The translations under genes and the position numbers were made by a program. The notes beneath the pieces are model-generated. The model made no database searches. It was not told where the DNA came from and was given only the letters and a program-made list of their open reading frames with translations. From Acidobacteriota bacterium (GTDB lineage: Bacteria; Acidobacteriota; Blastocatellia; Pyrinomonadales; Pyrinomonadaceae), in the NCBI GenBank assembly GCA_019247865.1, contig JAFBAJ010000670.1, forward strand, positions 1 through 9,345: a stretch of 9,345 bases of DNA, given 5' to 3'. Shown piece after piece: positions 1 through 9,345 of the stretch; within the stretch, counting starts at the first letter, position 1, and every line of letters begins with the position of its first letter.

Positions 1-31
1 GCATGATGCCTTGTCCAGGCGTTCCAGCCAT
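1..31 (-). CDS. Possible start of a further cassette gene (partial)
   Basis: Reading leftward, an ATG at 31-29 opens a frame (M-A-G-T-P-G-Q-G-I-M) that stays open to the window edge. It begins 33 bases past the end of the attC-like site, where the gene of the next cassette in an array would be expected. A G-rich run (GAGGGGG) sits just before it but only two bases away, too close for an ideal ribosome binding site. Ten codons cannot prove a gene; this is a pointer to what may lie outside the window. Confidence 0.2.
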   Translation of the reverse strand, partial: MAGTPGQGIM

Positions 32-57
32 CGCCCCCTCAATTCAAATGTACAGCC

Positions 58-159
58 GCCCCACGCCCGAATTAACCGGGCACGACGAACCGTAGGTAAA
101 GCCAAGTCTCGCGCATAAAAGCCATGCTATTCGCGCTCCGGTTGAATGAGTTGTTAGGC
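58..159 (-). other. attC-like integron recombination site
   Basis: Read on the minus strand, the site begins with the core box GCCTAAC (159-153), matching RYYYAAC, followed by AACTCATTCAACCGG, a typical attC left arm. It ends with CCGGTTAATTCGGGC followed by GTGGGGC (64-58), one base off the GTTRRRY consensus. On the plus strand ATTAACCGG (71-79) pairs with CCGGTTGAAT (138-147) leaving one unpaired base, as the extrahelical bases of attC sites do. Length 102 bases is within the usual attC range. The stop codon of the cassette gene (154-156) lies inside the first core box, a classic cassette trait. The mismatch in the last box may reduce activity. Confidence 0.75.
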
Positions 160-688
160 AGACTCCTTGCGAGAACCACTCTTCGGTTTATCACCCTCGC
201 CACTCATAATTCTAGGTGCAAAGACTGGCCCCAAAATATCTAGGTGCTCATTCCAAAATCCTCCAATAAGGACTGTACAGAATTCATAGAGGTTTTCAGG
301 GTCATGATATTTTTTATTCTTCAAGATTGATAAATCACTCTTGGTAACAGAAAAGATTGGCTCATGAGCAGCTCTGTTTCGGAGTTTCCGAAACCAGTCA
401 AAGATACGATAAAGATCATCTGGAAGAACACCCGTTTCATTAAGAATTAGTAGTTTAGCCGAATGAGGATAATCACGCCGATTGGATGTAATCTTTTTGG
501 AATTCTTACACTTCGCATCTATCACAGTGTTTACCAGTAGTTCAATAAAACCATGCGCAACCAAAACTAGGAGGCGTGGGCTTTCTTTCACCTTACCCAA
601 TTCCATGAAGACCTTTATAATGGTGTCATCCAAATATGGATTATCATCACTCATCTTAGTAATCCACCCTACAAGATTGTCCGCCTAA
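64..688 (-). mobile_element. Integron gene cassette (about 625 bp), HEPN-like cargo
   Basis: The unit runs on the minus strand from the cut point of a GTTAGGC box (G|TTAGGC, plus 689/688) through one small gene to the cut point in the last box of the attC-like site (plus 64/63). One promoterless gene filling nearly the whole unit, a start codon 29 bases after the upstream box (683-689), and a stop codon inside the downstream box are standard cassette anatomy. The stretch is clearly AT-richer than the flanking genes, which supports acquisition. No intI integrase is present, so this may be the edge of an integrase-less attC cluster, a distant part of a large array, or a cassette inserted at a secondary site. 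Confidence 0.7.
154..654 (-). CDS. HEPN/DUF4145-like small protein in integron cassette
   Basis: A 166-residue soluble, mostly helical protein. The clearest motif is R92-N-R-A-A-H97, the R-N-x3-H (Rx4H) signature of HEPN domains, preceded by a helix (about residues 75-91) ending in FDWFRKL. An early helix (about 26-46, SPRLLVLVAHGFIELLVN) resembles the first helix of DUF4145/MtlR-like HEPN proteins. HEPN domains often form RNase active sites in toxins and defence proteins, but some are non-catalytic partners, so activity is not assured. No nucleotidyltransferase (MNT) or antitoxin partner is encoded in the cassette. The ATG is preceded by AGGGTGG (664-670) at a spacing of 9. The C-terminus (about 150-166) is polar and looks disordered. 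GC content is markedly below that of the neighbours, and the stop codon overlaps the attC-like site. The family assignment is motif-based; an unrelated RNxxxH coincidence is possible. Confidence 0.72.
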   Translation of the reverse strand: MSDDNPYLDDTIIKVFMELGKVKESPRLLVLVAHGFIELLVNTVIDAKCKNSKKITSNRRDYPHSAKLLILNETGVLPDDLYRIFDWFRKLRNRAAHEPIFSVTKSDLSILKNKKYHDPENLYEFCTVLIGGFWNEHLDILGPVFAPRIMSGEGDKPKSGSRKESA

Positions 689-689
689 C
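683..689 (-). other. Upstream cassette core box (GTTAGGC)
   Basis: On the minus strand this reads GTTAGGC, a perfect GTTRRRY core box and the reverse complement of the GCCTAAC box at the other end of the gene. It marks the 5' boundary of the cassette. I looked rightward (690-782) for the partner arms of another attC and found none, so this is likely an attI-like site or a junction with native chromosome, not the end of a second cassette. Confidence 0.65.
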
Positions 690-783
690 TAGTATTAGAC
701 CGCTACTGGCAATCTGATCAAACCTGGAGCCGACTTGTACCGCCATTCAGCACACAGTTCCATACGTATTTGAGGCACAGGCT

Positions 784-812
784 ATTCCACCAAAAAGGTT
801 CTTTGGTGGAAT
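784..812 (-). terminator. Hairpin downstream of ATP-grasp gene
   Basis: A perfect 11-bp inverted repeat (ATTCCACCAAA at 784-794, TTTGGTGGAAT at 802-812) with a 7-base loop lies 10 bases past the stop codon of the leftward ATP-grasp gene. The position suits a transcription terminator, but no T-run follows the stem in the leftward direction, so termination is uncertain. If it terminates, the cassette gene beyond it would need its own promoter. Confidence 0.5.
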
Positions 813-822
813 TGTAAGCTTT

Positions 823-2049
823 TTATTCGGCCTTTTGGAGCGGCGGCGCGACGGCGACGAATTCTTCGGCGAAGCGGCGGGCGTAGGTGTTCAGGAGCTC
901 CTTGACGCGTTCCTGTTCGGCGGAGCGGACGACGAGGCCGACGTGGTGGCGCTTCTTGACGCGATAGACGATCTCTTCATCCATGTAGGAAGAGGTGTCT
1001 GGGTATTCCTGCCGCGCCAGCGAGAGGGCGATGCCGCCGTACTCGCGCCGCGCCTCTGGCAGTTGATAGCCGCCCTCTTCGCCCGCCAGCTCGATGTTCG
1101 CCCACTCGCGCCAGATATCGATGCCGCTCGCGGCCTTCAGGGCTTCGGCGATGTAGGCTCCGCCGACGCGCGCGGCGATCTCTAAAAAGTAGAAGCGGCC
1201 GTCTTCGCGCCCCTTGATAAACTCCGCGTGCGCCGCGCCATGCCTGAGCCCCAGCGCCGTCACCAGGCGCTGATTCAATTCGAGCAGCGCGCCCTGCTCT
1301 TCGCCATCGTGTTCGAGCGTGTAGGAGAGAAAGACCCCGCCCCCGTGCGCCACGTCCATCGGCGGGCGGCCGTAGGCGTTGGCTCCCGCGAAAATAACTT
1401 TGCCGTCTTCGACCAGAGAGTCGACGTGAAAGACATCGCCCGCGACGTAGCGTTCGAGCAGGTAATAGGAGGAGCGCTCGCGCAGGTTTTCGCGCCGGTC
1501 GAGCTCGTCAATCGTGCGCCAGACCTGCTCCGCGTGCTCCATCTTCTTGATGCCGACGGCCGAGACGTCCGCGCGCGGCTTCATCACCCACGGCGGCGGA
1601 ACACGCGACATGTATTCGCGCAGGCCGTCGTAGTTGAGGACGTGTGTGAAGTCGGGCACGGGCAGTCCGGCACGCTGCGCCACGTCGCGCATCGCCAGCT
1701 TGTCGCGGAAGATACGCGCCTCGGCGCTGGTCATGCCGGGCAGGCGCAGGTGCTCGCGTATCAATCCGGCGTTGATGACATCGAACTCTTCGAGCGCGAC
1801 GAGGCGGTCGATCCTGATCTGCCGCGCGAGCTGCGTCACGGTGTGTACGAAGAGGTCTGAGTCGGCGTCGTTGCGGACGGTGATGATGTCGTCGAGGCTC
1901 TCGCGCGGCCAGTCCTCGTGCAGGAACTTCTCCTTTGTGACCAGCAGGACGCGCGAGCCGTGCCGCTTGCACTCGCGCATAAAATCGCCGCCCTTGAAGT
2001 AGCTGGCGAGACAGACGACGTTCAAAGCACGTGCTTGTGGGTCGCTCAT
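823..2049 (-). CDS. ATP-grasp domain protein (carboxylate-amine/thiol ligase type)
   Basis: A 408-residue cytoplasmic enzyme of the ATP-grasp superfamily, which uses ATP to activate a carboxylate as acylphosphate before joining it to an amine or similar nucleophile. The N-terminal pre-ATP-grasp region (about 8-110) has a Rossmann-like start (LNVVCLASYF). The ATP-binding lid follows (PWVMKPRADVSAVGIKK, 154-169) with YLLERYVAGDVFHVDSL (196-212). The metal-binding region has E276 (HAEF) and E290 in FLEIAARVGGAYI. The classical E-x-N is E-I-A here, as in the EVAARxGG subgroup of stand-alone ATP-grasp enzymes. Substrates cannot be read from the sequence and no pathway neighbours are present. The ATG has GGAG 10 bases upstream. 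Codon use is GC-rich like the rest of the chromosome. It diverges from the receptor gene across a 333-base gap. Confidence 0.88.
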   Translation of the reverse strand: MSDPQARALNVVCLASYFKGGDFMRECKRHGSRVLLVTKEKFLHEDWPRESLDDIITVRNDADSDLFVHTVTQLARQIRIDRLVALEEFDVINAGLIREHLRLPGMTSAEARIFRDKLAMRDVAQRAGLPVPDFTHVLNYDGLREYMSRVPPPWVMKPRADVSAVGIKKMEHAEQVWRTIDELDRRENLRERSSYYLLERYVAGDVFHVDSLVEDGKVIFAGANAYGRPPMDVAHGGGVFLSYTLEHDGEEQGALLELNQRLVTALGLRHGAAHAEFIKGREDGRFYFLEIAARVGGAYIAEALKAASGIDIWREWANIELAGEEGGYQLPEARREYGGIALSLARQEYPDTSSYMDEEIVYRVKKRHHVGLVVRSAEQERVKELLNTYARRFAEEFVAVAPPLQKAE

Positions 2050-2131
2050 CTGTTATGTGCTCCGATGGCTGAGTTGATGTTGCTCGATTAGCAGGCTCAT
2101 CATACATCCGAACTTCGCGCGCAGGGAATAC

Positions 2132-2265
2132 GGTAGTGGGTCAGTTTGAAAACTCAAACAAAAGAATCTCACGCAAAGGCGCAAAGACGCAAAGGAAAGC
2201 CTGACGCTCTTCCTTTGCGTCTTTGCGCCTTTGCGTGAAATTGTTTTTGAAATTGACCCATTACC
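2132..2265. repeat. Large nested palindrome in divergent intergenic gap
   Basis: The 333-base gap 2050-2382 contains one striking structure. The core is a perfect 29-bp inverted repeat (2169-2197 with 2210-2238) around a 12-base loop. Each arm is made of three octamers: CGCAAAGG, CGCAAAGA, CGCAAAGG. Outside it, a second pair of arms (2132-2153 and 2243-2265) starting GGTAGTGGGTCA and ending TGACCCATTACC matches with three mismatches and one indel, so the unit is about 134 bases. It is homologous to the element at 7378-7449, including the loop. This looks like a dispersed non-coding repeat (REP/MITE-like). It lies between two divergent genes, where a terminator is not expected. The rest of the gap (2266-2382) holds the receptor leader; I saw no convincing promoter. 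Confidence 0.9.
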
Positions 2266-2382
2266 GGGAATACTGAAAGCTTGCCTCTCCTGTCAGAGAA
2301 CAGTTAATATCCATGAAAGCTGAAAGCGAAAGTGAAGCCCTTGCCTTACCGTTAAAAATTTCTGCAAAGGAAAGTCATCAAG

Positions 2383-5355
<2,973 letters not shown>

Positions 5356-5359
5356 AAGA

Positions 5360-5449
5360 TTGGTCTTAGGTCTTGGGGCTTTGGTCTTTGATGTCTGCGG
5401 CAAGTTGAATAAAAGACACAAAGACCAAAGTCCCAAGACCTAAGACCAA
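5360..5449. repeat. Long palindrome between receptor and permease genes
   Basis: Arms of 31 bases (5360-5390 and 5419-5449) match at 30 positions, and the stem continues inward by five pairs (TGTCT 5392-5396 with AGACA 5414-5418) after a one-base bulge, leaving a short inner loop. The arms are built from repeated AAGACC (5421, 5435, 5442). The element starts five bases after the receptor stop codon and ends 20 bases before the permease start. It may terminate or protect the receptor transcript, but no T-run follows. The words differ from the CGCAAAGG palindromes while the architecture is the same. AAAGCCTGACG just after it (5453-5463) also occurs in the loop region of the 2132-2265 element. 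Confidence 0.88.
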
Positions 5450-5469
5450 AACAAAGCCTGACGATTTGA

Positions 5470-6806
5470 ATGGAGCAAGGTTCGCTCAAAAGACAGCTTG
5501 GCCTGTGGACGGCGACGGCGCTGGTGGTGGGCGAGGTGATCGCGGTCGGCATTTTTCTGACGCCGGCGGGGATGGCGAAGTCGCTCGGGTCGCCGCTGTG
5601 GTTGCTGTTGGTCTGGGTCCTGATGGGAGCGATGGCCTTGTGCGGCGCGCTCTGTTACGCGGAGCTGGCGGCGCGCTATCCGGAAGCGGGCGGCGGCTAC
5701 GTCTACCTGCGCGAGGCTTACGGCGAGCGCGTCGCTTTCCTGTATGGCTGGATGTCTTTCCTGGTGATGGATCCGGGCATCACGGCGGCGCTTGCGGTCG
5801 GCATGGCGAGCTATCTGGGTTTTGTCGTGCCGCTCTCCACGCCAGGACTCAAGCTCGTCGCCATCGCCTGCATCCTCGCGCTCGCGGCTATCAATATTTT
5901 GGGCGTGCGCGCGGGCGGTTGGCTGATGCGCTGGCTGACCGTGTTGAAACTCGGACTGCTGCTCCTGATTCTGTTATGGGGCTTCGGCCTGAGGCTCGGA
6001 GACTGGTCGAACTTCGTGCCGTTCGCGGCACAGCGAGCTCATTCCGAGCCGCTCGTCGGTGCGCTGGCGGGAGCGCTCATCGCGGCCTTCTTCTCCTTCG
6101 GCGGCTGGTGGGATCTGAGCAAGCTGGCGGGCGAAGTTAAAGAGCCCGCGCGCAACCTGCCGCGCGCGATGATCTATGGAGTCGTCATCGTGACGCTCGT
6201 CTACATTCTGACCAGCGCGGTCTTCATGTACCTGATCCCGGTCGAGCGCGTGACTTCGGGCGAGACCTTCGCGGCGCAGGCCGGTGAAATCCTCTTCGGA
6301 GGAGCGGGCGGGCGCGTCTTCGCGCTGGTGGTCGTCGTCTCCGTGCTCGGCAGTCTGGCGGGCGTCATCATGGCCGCGCCGCGCGTCTATTACGCGATGG
6401 CGCGCGATGGAGTGTTCCTGCCGTTCGCGGCTGAGGTCAACACGCGCTTTCGCACGCCCGCGCGCGCCATCGCCATGCAGGCCGTGCTGGCCTCCGTGCT
6501 GGCCGCGCTCGGCAACTTCAAGGAGATCGTGGCCTACTTTGTCTTCGTCGTCGTGCTCTTCCTGGCGCTCACTGTGGCGGCGGTCTTCGTGCTGCGCCGC
6601 AGGCAGCAAGGGAAGGGCGCGGAGGCCGTGCCGGGCTATCGCCTTTTCGGCTATCCCTTCACGCCGCTCATCTTTCTGGCGTTGATCGCGGTCTTGCTAA
6701 TCATGCTGCTCGGCTCTAACATCAGGAACTCTCTGCTCGGAGTGCTGGTCGTCGCGCTCGGCCTGCCGATCTATCAGTTGCTGTACGGGAAAAGGAAGGC
6801 TCTTGT

Positions 6807-6810
<4 letters not shown>
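5470..6810 (+). CDS. APC-family amino acid permease
   Basis: A 446-residue inner-membrane transporter of the amino acid-polyamine-organocation superfamily, closest in style to LAT/SLC7-like permeases, with about 12 hydrophobic segments from residue 12 to the C-terminus. The substrate-binding motif of the first segment is G21-E-V-I-A-V-G-I-F29. The conserved loop YAELAARYPEAGGGYVYLREAYG (from Y63) follows, and after the sixth segment E222-V-K-E-P-A-R-N-L-P231, a family hallmark. Substrate cannot be assigned. The frame has a TGA immediately before the ATG, so the gene cannot start further upstream, and there is no recognisable ribosome binding site, only the palindrome ending 20 bases away. The stop overlaps the next start (ATGA), so it is translationally coupled to the selenoperoxidase-like gene. 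Confidence 0.92.
6793..6799 (+). promoter_or_regulatory. Ribosome binding site of the selenoprotein gene
   Basis: AGGAAGG ends 7 bases before the ATG at 6807. It lies inside the last codons of the permease gene and fixes the start of the downstream gene, whose ATG overlaps the permease TGA as ATGA. Confidence 0.8.
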
Positions 6811-7376
<566 letters not shown>

Positions 7377-7377
7377 G

Positions 7378-7449
7378 CTCACGCAAAGGCGCAACGGCGC
7401 AAAAGAAAGCTTAATCGTTTTCCTTTGCGTCTTTGCGCCTTTGCGTGAG
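7378..7449. repeat. CGCAAAGG-type palindrome after the selenoprotein gene
   Basis: Left arm from 7378 and right arm ending at 7449 pair over about 31 bases with three mismatches. The right arm is identical in words to the right arm of the 2132-2265 element, and the loops are alignable, so the two are copies of one family. It begins one base after the TAA of the selenoprotein gene. A T-run (7454-7458) follows the stem, so this copy could act as a rho-independent terminator in the rightward direction. Confidence 0.88.
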
Positions 7450-7492
7450 ACTCTTTTTCTGAATGCGGACGCGCAATCTCCGTCGCAGAACG

Positions 7493-7555
7493 CAGAGGCG
7501 CAGAGCGACGCGTTGAAGGATTTGCCCCCTTTCAACGCGTCGCTCTGCGCCTCTG
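7493..7555. repeat. CGCAGAGG-type palindrome
   Basis: A perfect 25-bp inverted repeat (7493-7517 with 7531-7555) with a 13-base loop, carrying the octamers CGCAGAGG and CGCAGAGC and then GACGCGTTGAA. It follows the 7378-7449 element by about 43 bases and has the same size, octamer rhythm and arrangement but a different word. The rest of the gap to the next gene (7556-7645) shows no structure I can support. Confidence 0.88.
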
Positions 7556-7657
7556 TGCACCTCTGTACGCCGAGCCGCCGGAATTTCCTAACTGTCGAAA
7601 AGCGTTGTAAAGTATCCTGCACGTCGAAGCTCTCAGAATCATCGCGGAGGATACTGC

Positions 7658-8155
7658 ATGCTCGGACTGTTTGCGTCGCTTATCCTGAGTCTCATCGCCT
7701 GCGCGCCAAACACGCCGGTCGAACCGGCTCACGCACTGCAAGTCACTTATCGCACCTACTCCAACGCGCGCTACGACTATTCGATAGCTTATCCGGTCGG
7801 CTTGCTCCTGCCGCAGGGCGAGTCCGACAACGGCGACGGGCAGAAGTTCCTCTCCGATGACGGCCGGGCAAAGATGACCGTCTTCGGGGCACAGAATCTG
7901 GATAATGAGAGCACGCAGAGTGCATACAAAAAGATGCAGTTGATGTTCGGCGCGGCGAACGGCAGCGAGGTGACGTACAAGGTGATAAAGGGGAACTGGT
8001 TCGTCGTCTCCGGCCGTCACGGCAACGACATCTTCTATGCCAAGACCGTTCACAGGGGCCGGACGCTCATCACTTTTATCCTGAGCTATCCGGCAGAGGA
8101 GCGCCAGACTTTCGATCCGATTGCCGAGCACATCGCGCAATCTTTTTCCCGTTAA
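7658..8155 (+). CDS. Predicted lipoprotein, PsbP-like hypothetical
   Basis: A 165-residue exported protein with a hydrophobic N-terminus and a lipobox L-I-A-C at residues 12-15, so C15 would be lipidated after signal peptidase II cleavage. The signal lacks a positive residue before its hydrophobic core, which is unusual. The mature part (Y-S-N-A-R-Y-D-Y-S-I-A-Y-P, then GRAKMTVFGA, VTYKVIKGNWFVVSG and a final IAEHIAQSFSR) resembles small PsbP/Mog1-like secreted proteins of unknown role in many bacteria; this is a resemblance from memory. GGAGG (7646-7650) is 7 bases before the ATG. It ends 17 bases before the molybdopterin subunit gene, suggesting cotranscription, although a functional link is not evident. 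Confidence 0.82.
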   Translation: MLGLFASLILSLIACAPNTPVEPAHALQVTYRTYSNARYDYSIAYPVGLLLPQGESDNGDGQKFLSDDGRAKMTVFGAQNLDNESTQSAYKKMQLMFGAANGSEVTYKVIKGNWFVVSGRHGNDIFYAKTVHRGRTLITFILSYPAEERQTFDPIAEHIAQSFSR

Positions 8156-8172
8156 GAGCACGTCAAAAGCGC

Positions 8173-9345
8173 ATGAGAGAAGCACACATCGTCGGGCGGC
8201 CTGTGCCGCGCAAAGAGGGGCGCGACAAGGTCACGGGCCGTGCGCGTTACATAGATGACCTGCATTTCCCGGACATGCTCTACGGCGTGACCGTGCGCAG
8301 CCCCGCGCCGCGCGGTCGCATTCGCGAGATTCGCTTTGAGAACGAAGCTCTGCCCTGGGACGAGTTCGTCATCGTCACGGCCAAAGACATTCCGGGCGAG
8401 AACGCCGTCGCGCTGATCCTCTTCGACCAGCCGTACCTGGCCGACGAATACGTCAATCACCGCGAAGAGCCGGTCCTGCTGCTCGCGCATTCGGATAAAT
8501 ATTTGCTCGAAGAGGCGCGGCGCAGCGTCCGCATAGAGGTCGAGCCGCAACCGGCCATCTACACCATCGAAGACTCTCTGAATAAGACGGAAGTCGTCTG
8601 GGGCGAGGACAACATCTTCAAATCCTTTCACGTCGAGAAGGGCAATGTCGACGAAGTCTGGGCGGGCGCTGATTTCGTCGTCGAGGGCGAATACCGGACG
8701 GGCGCGCAGGAGCAGCTCTACATTGAGAACAACGGCGTCATCGCCATCGCGAGCCCGTCGGACGGCGTCACGGTCTGGGGCTCCATGCAGTGCCCGTATT
8801 ATGTCCACAAGGCGCTCCTGAAACTGTTCGCGCTGCCGGAAGAGAAGATCCGCGTCGTGCAGGTCGAGACGGGCGGCGGCTTCGGCGGCAAGGAAGAATA
8901 TCCCTCGATGGTCGCGGGACACGCGGCCCTGCTCTCCTGGAAGTCCGGCAAGCCGGTCAAGATCATCTACGATCGCGCCGAAGACATGGCCTCCACGACG
9001 AAGCGCCATCCGTCGCTGACGCGGCATCGCACGGCCGTCACGCGCGAGGGCAAGCTCCTGGGGATGCAGATAGATTTTACGGTTGACGGCGGAGCTTACG
9101 CGACGCTCTCTTCGGTCGTCCTCTCGCGCGGAACGATCCACGCCGCCGGGCCTTACTTTTGTCCGAACGTGCGCATACACAGCCGCGCGGTGGCGACCAA
9201 CGCTCCGCCGCACGGAGCCTTTCGCGGCTTCGGCGCGCCGCAGAGCATCTTCGCGCTTGAAAGACATCTCGACAAAGTCGCGCACACGGTCGGACTCACG
9301 CCAGCAGAGTTTCGCCGCCGCAACTTCATCAAAGAGGGCGAGACG
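8173..9345 (+). CDS. Xanthine dehydrogenase-family molybdopterin-binding subunit (partial, N-terminal 391 residues)
   Basis: The open frame from ATG 8173 runs through the window end without a stop, giving about half of a family usually near 750 residues. It begins with the typical VGRPVPRKEGRDKVTGRARYIDDL. Residues about 15-120 form the a/b-hammerhead domain. The molybdopterin-binding domain then shows Q179-E-Q-L-Y-I-E185, the glycine-rich cofactor loop G234-G-G-F-G-G-K-E241 and H347-G-A-F-R-G-F-G-A-P-Q357, all diagnostic for molybdenum hydroxylases. These oxidise purines, aldehydes or N-heterocycles; the substrate is not readable here. Partner FAD and 2Fe-2S subunits would be expected nearby outside the window. 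There is no strong ribosome binding site, and the 17-base gap to the lipoprotein gene suggests coupled expression. The catalytic glutamate lies beyond the window. Confidence 0.92.
   Translation, partial: MREAHIVGRPVPRKEGRDKVTGRARYIDDLHFPDMLYGVTVRSPAPRGRIREIRFENEALPWDEFVIVTAKDIPGENAVALILFDQPYLADEYVNHREEPVLLLAHSDKYLLEEARRSVRIEVEPQPAIYTIEDSLNKTEVVWGEDNIFKSFHVEKGNVDEVWAGADFVVEGEYRTGAQEQLYIENNGVIAIASPSDGVTVWGSMQCPYYVHKALLKLFALPEEKIRVVQVETGGGFGGKEEYPSMVAGHAALLSWKSGKPVKIIYDRAEDMASTTKRHPSLTRHRTAVTREGKLLGMQIDFTVDGGAYATLSSVVLSRGTIHAAGPYFCPNVRIHSRAVATNAPPHGAFRGFGAPQSIFALERHLDKVAHTVGLTPAEFRRRNFIKEGET

Noticed and set aside
690..782. A second attC site upstream of the HEPN cassette
   Set aside because: No complementary arm or second core box partner to GCCTAAC at 683-689 could be found in this stretch.
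2169..2238. CRISPR-like repeats from the CGCAAAGG words
   Set aside because: The octamers are contiguous with no spacers and form one hairpin; no cas genes are present.
8152..9285. A 377-codon open frame on the minus strand opposite the molybdopterin subunit
   Set aside because: It is antisense to a frame with diagnostic molybdenum hydroxylase motifs, its product has no recognisable domain, and GC-rich third positions readily produce long antisense frames.

Overview
The window looks like a chromosomal segment of a GC-rich Gram-negative bacterium, most likely an Acidobacteriota member (Blastocatellia or Pyrinomonadales-like). This rests on a 990-residue outer-membrane receptor with an N-terminal carboxypeptidase-regulatory-like domain and an Oar/TonB-type barrel, a type strongly expanded in that phylum, and on dispersed palindromes built from CGCAAAGG-like octamers. 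The taxonomic call is inference from gene style, not from a marker gene.

Layout. Positions 1-689 hold an AT-rich stretch with the anatomy of an integron gene cassette read leftward: a GTTAGGC core box (683-689), one small gene with a HEPN-type RNxxxH motif (154-654), and an attC-like recombination site (58-159) whose first core box overlaps the stop codon. No integrase gene is in view. Next comes a leftward ATP-grasp ligase-type gene (823-2049). A large nested palindrome (2132-2265) lies in the divergent gap before the rightward receptor gene (2383-5355).

A palindrome (5360-5449) separates the receptor from a two-gene operon: an APC-family amino-acid permease (5470-6810) overlapping by ATGA with an AhpD/carboxymuconolactone-decarboxylase-like gene (6807-7376). 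That second gene has an in-frame TGA exactly where the second cysteine of the CxxC redox motif belongs, followed at the right distance by a hairpin with a G-first loop. The best reading is a selenoprotein with a CxxU active site. Conventional gene calling would split it into a 94-residue fragment and a leftover, so this is the main discovery of the window.

Two more palindromes (7378-7449 and 7493-7555) follow. Then come a small lipoprotein (7658-8155) and, 17 bases later, the start of a xanthine-dehydrogenase-type molybdopterin subunit (8173 to the window end).

How the genes may work together: the permease and selenoperoxidase are translationally coupled and probably share a substrate or a stress-related role. 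The lipoprotein and molybdenum hydroxylase form a second likely transcription unit. The cassette is an independent, probably acquired, passenger. No tRNA, rRNA or CRISPR array was seen.
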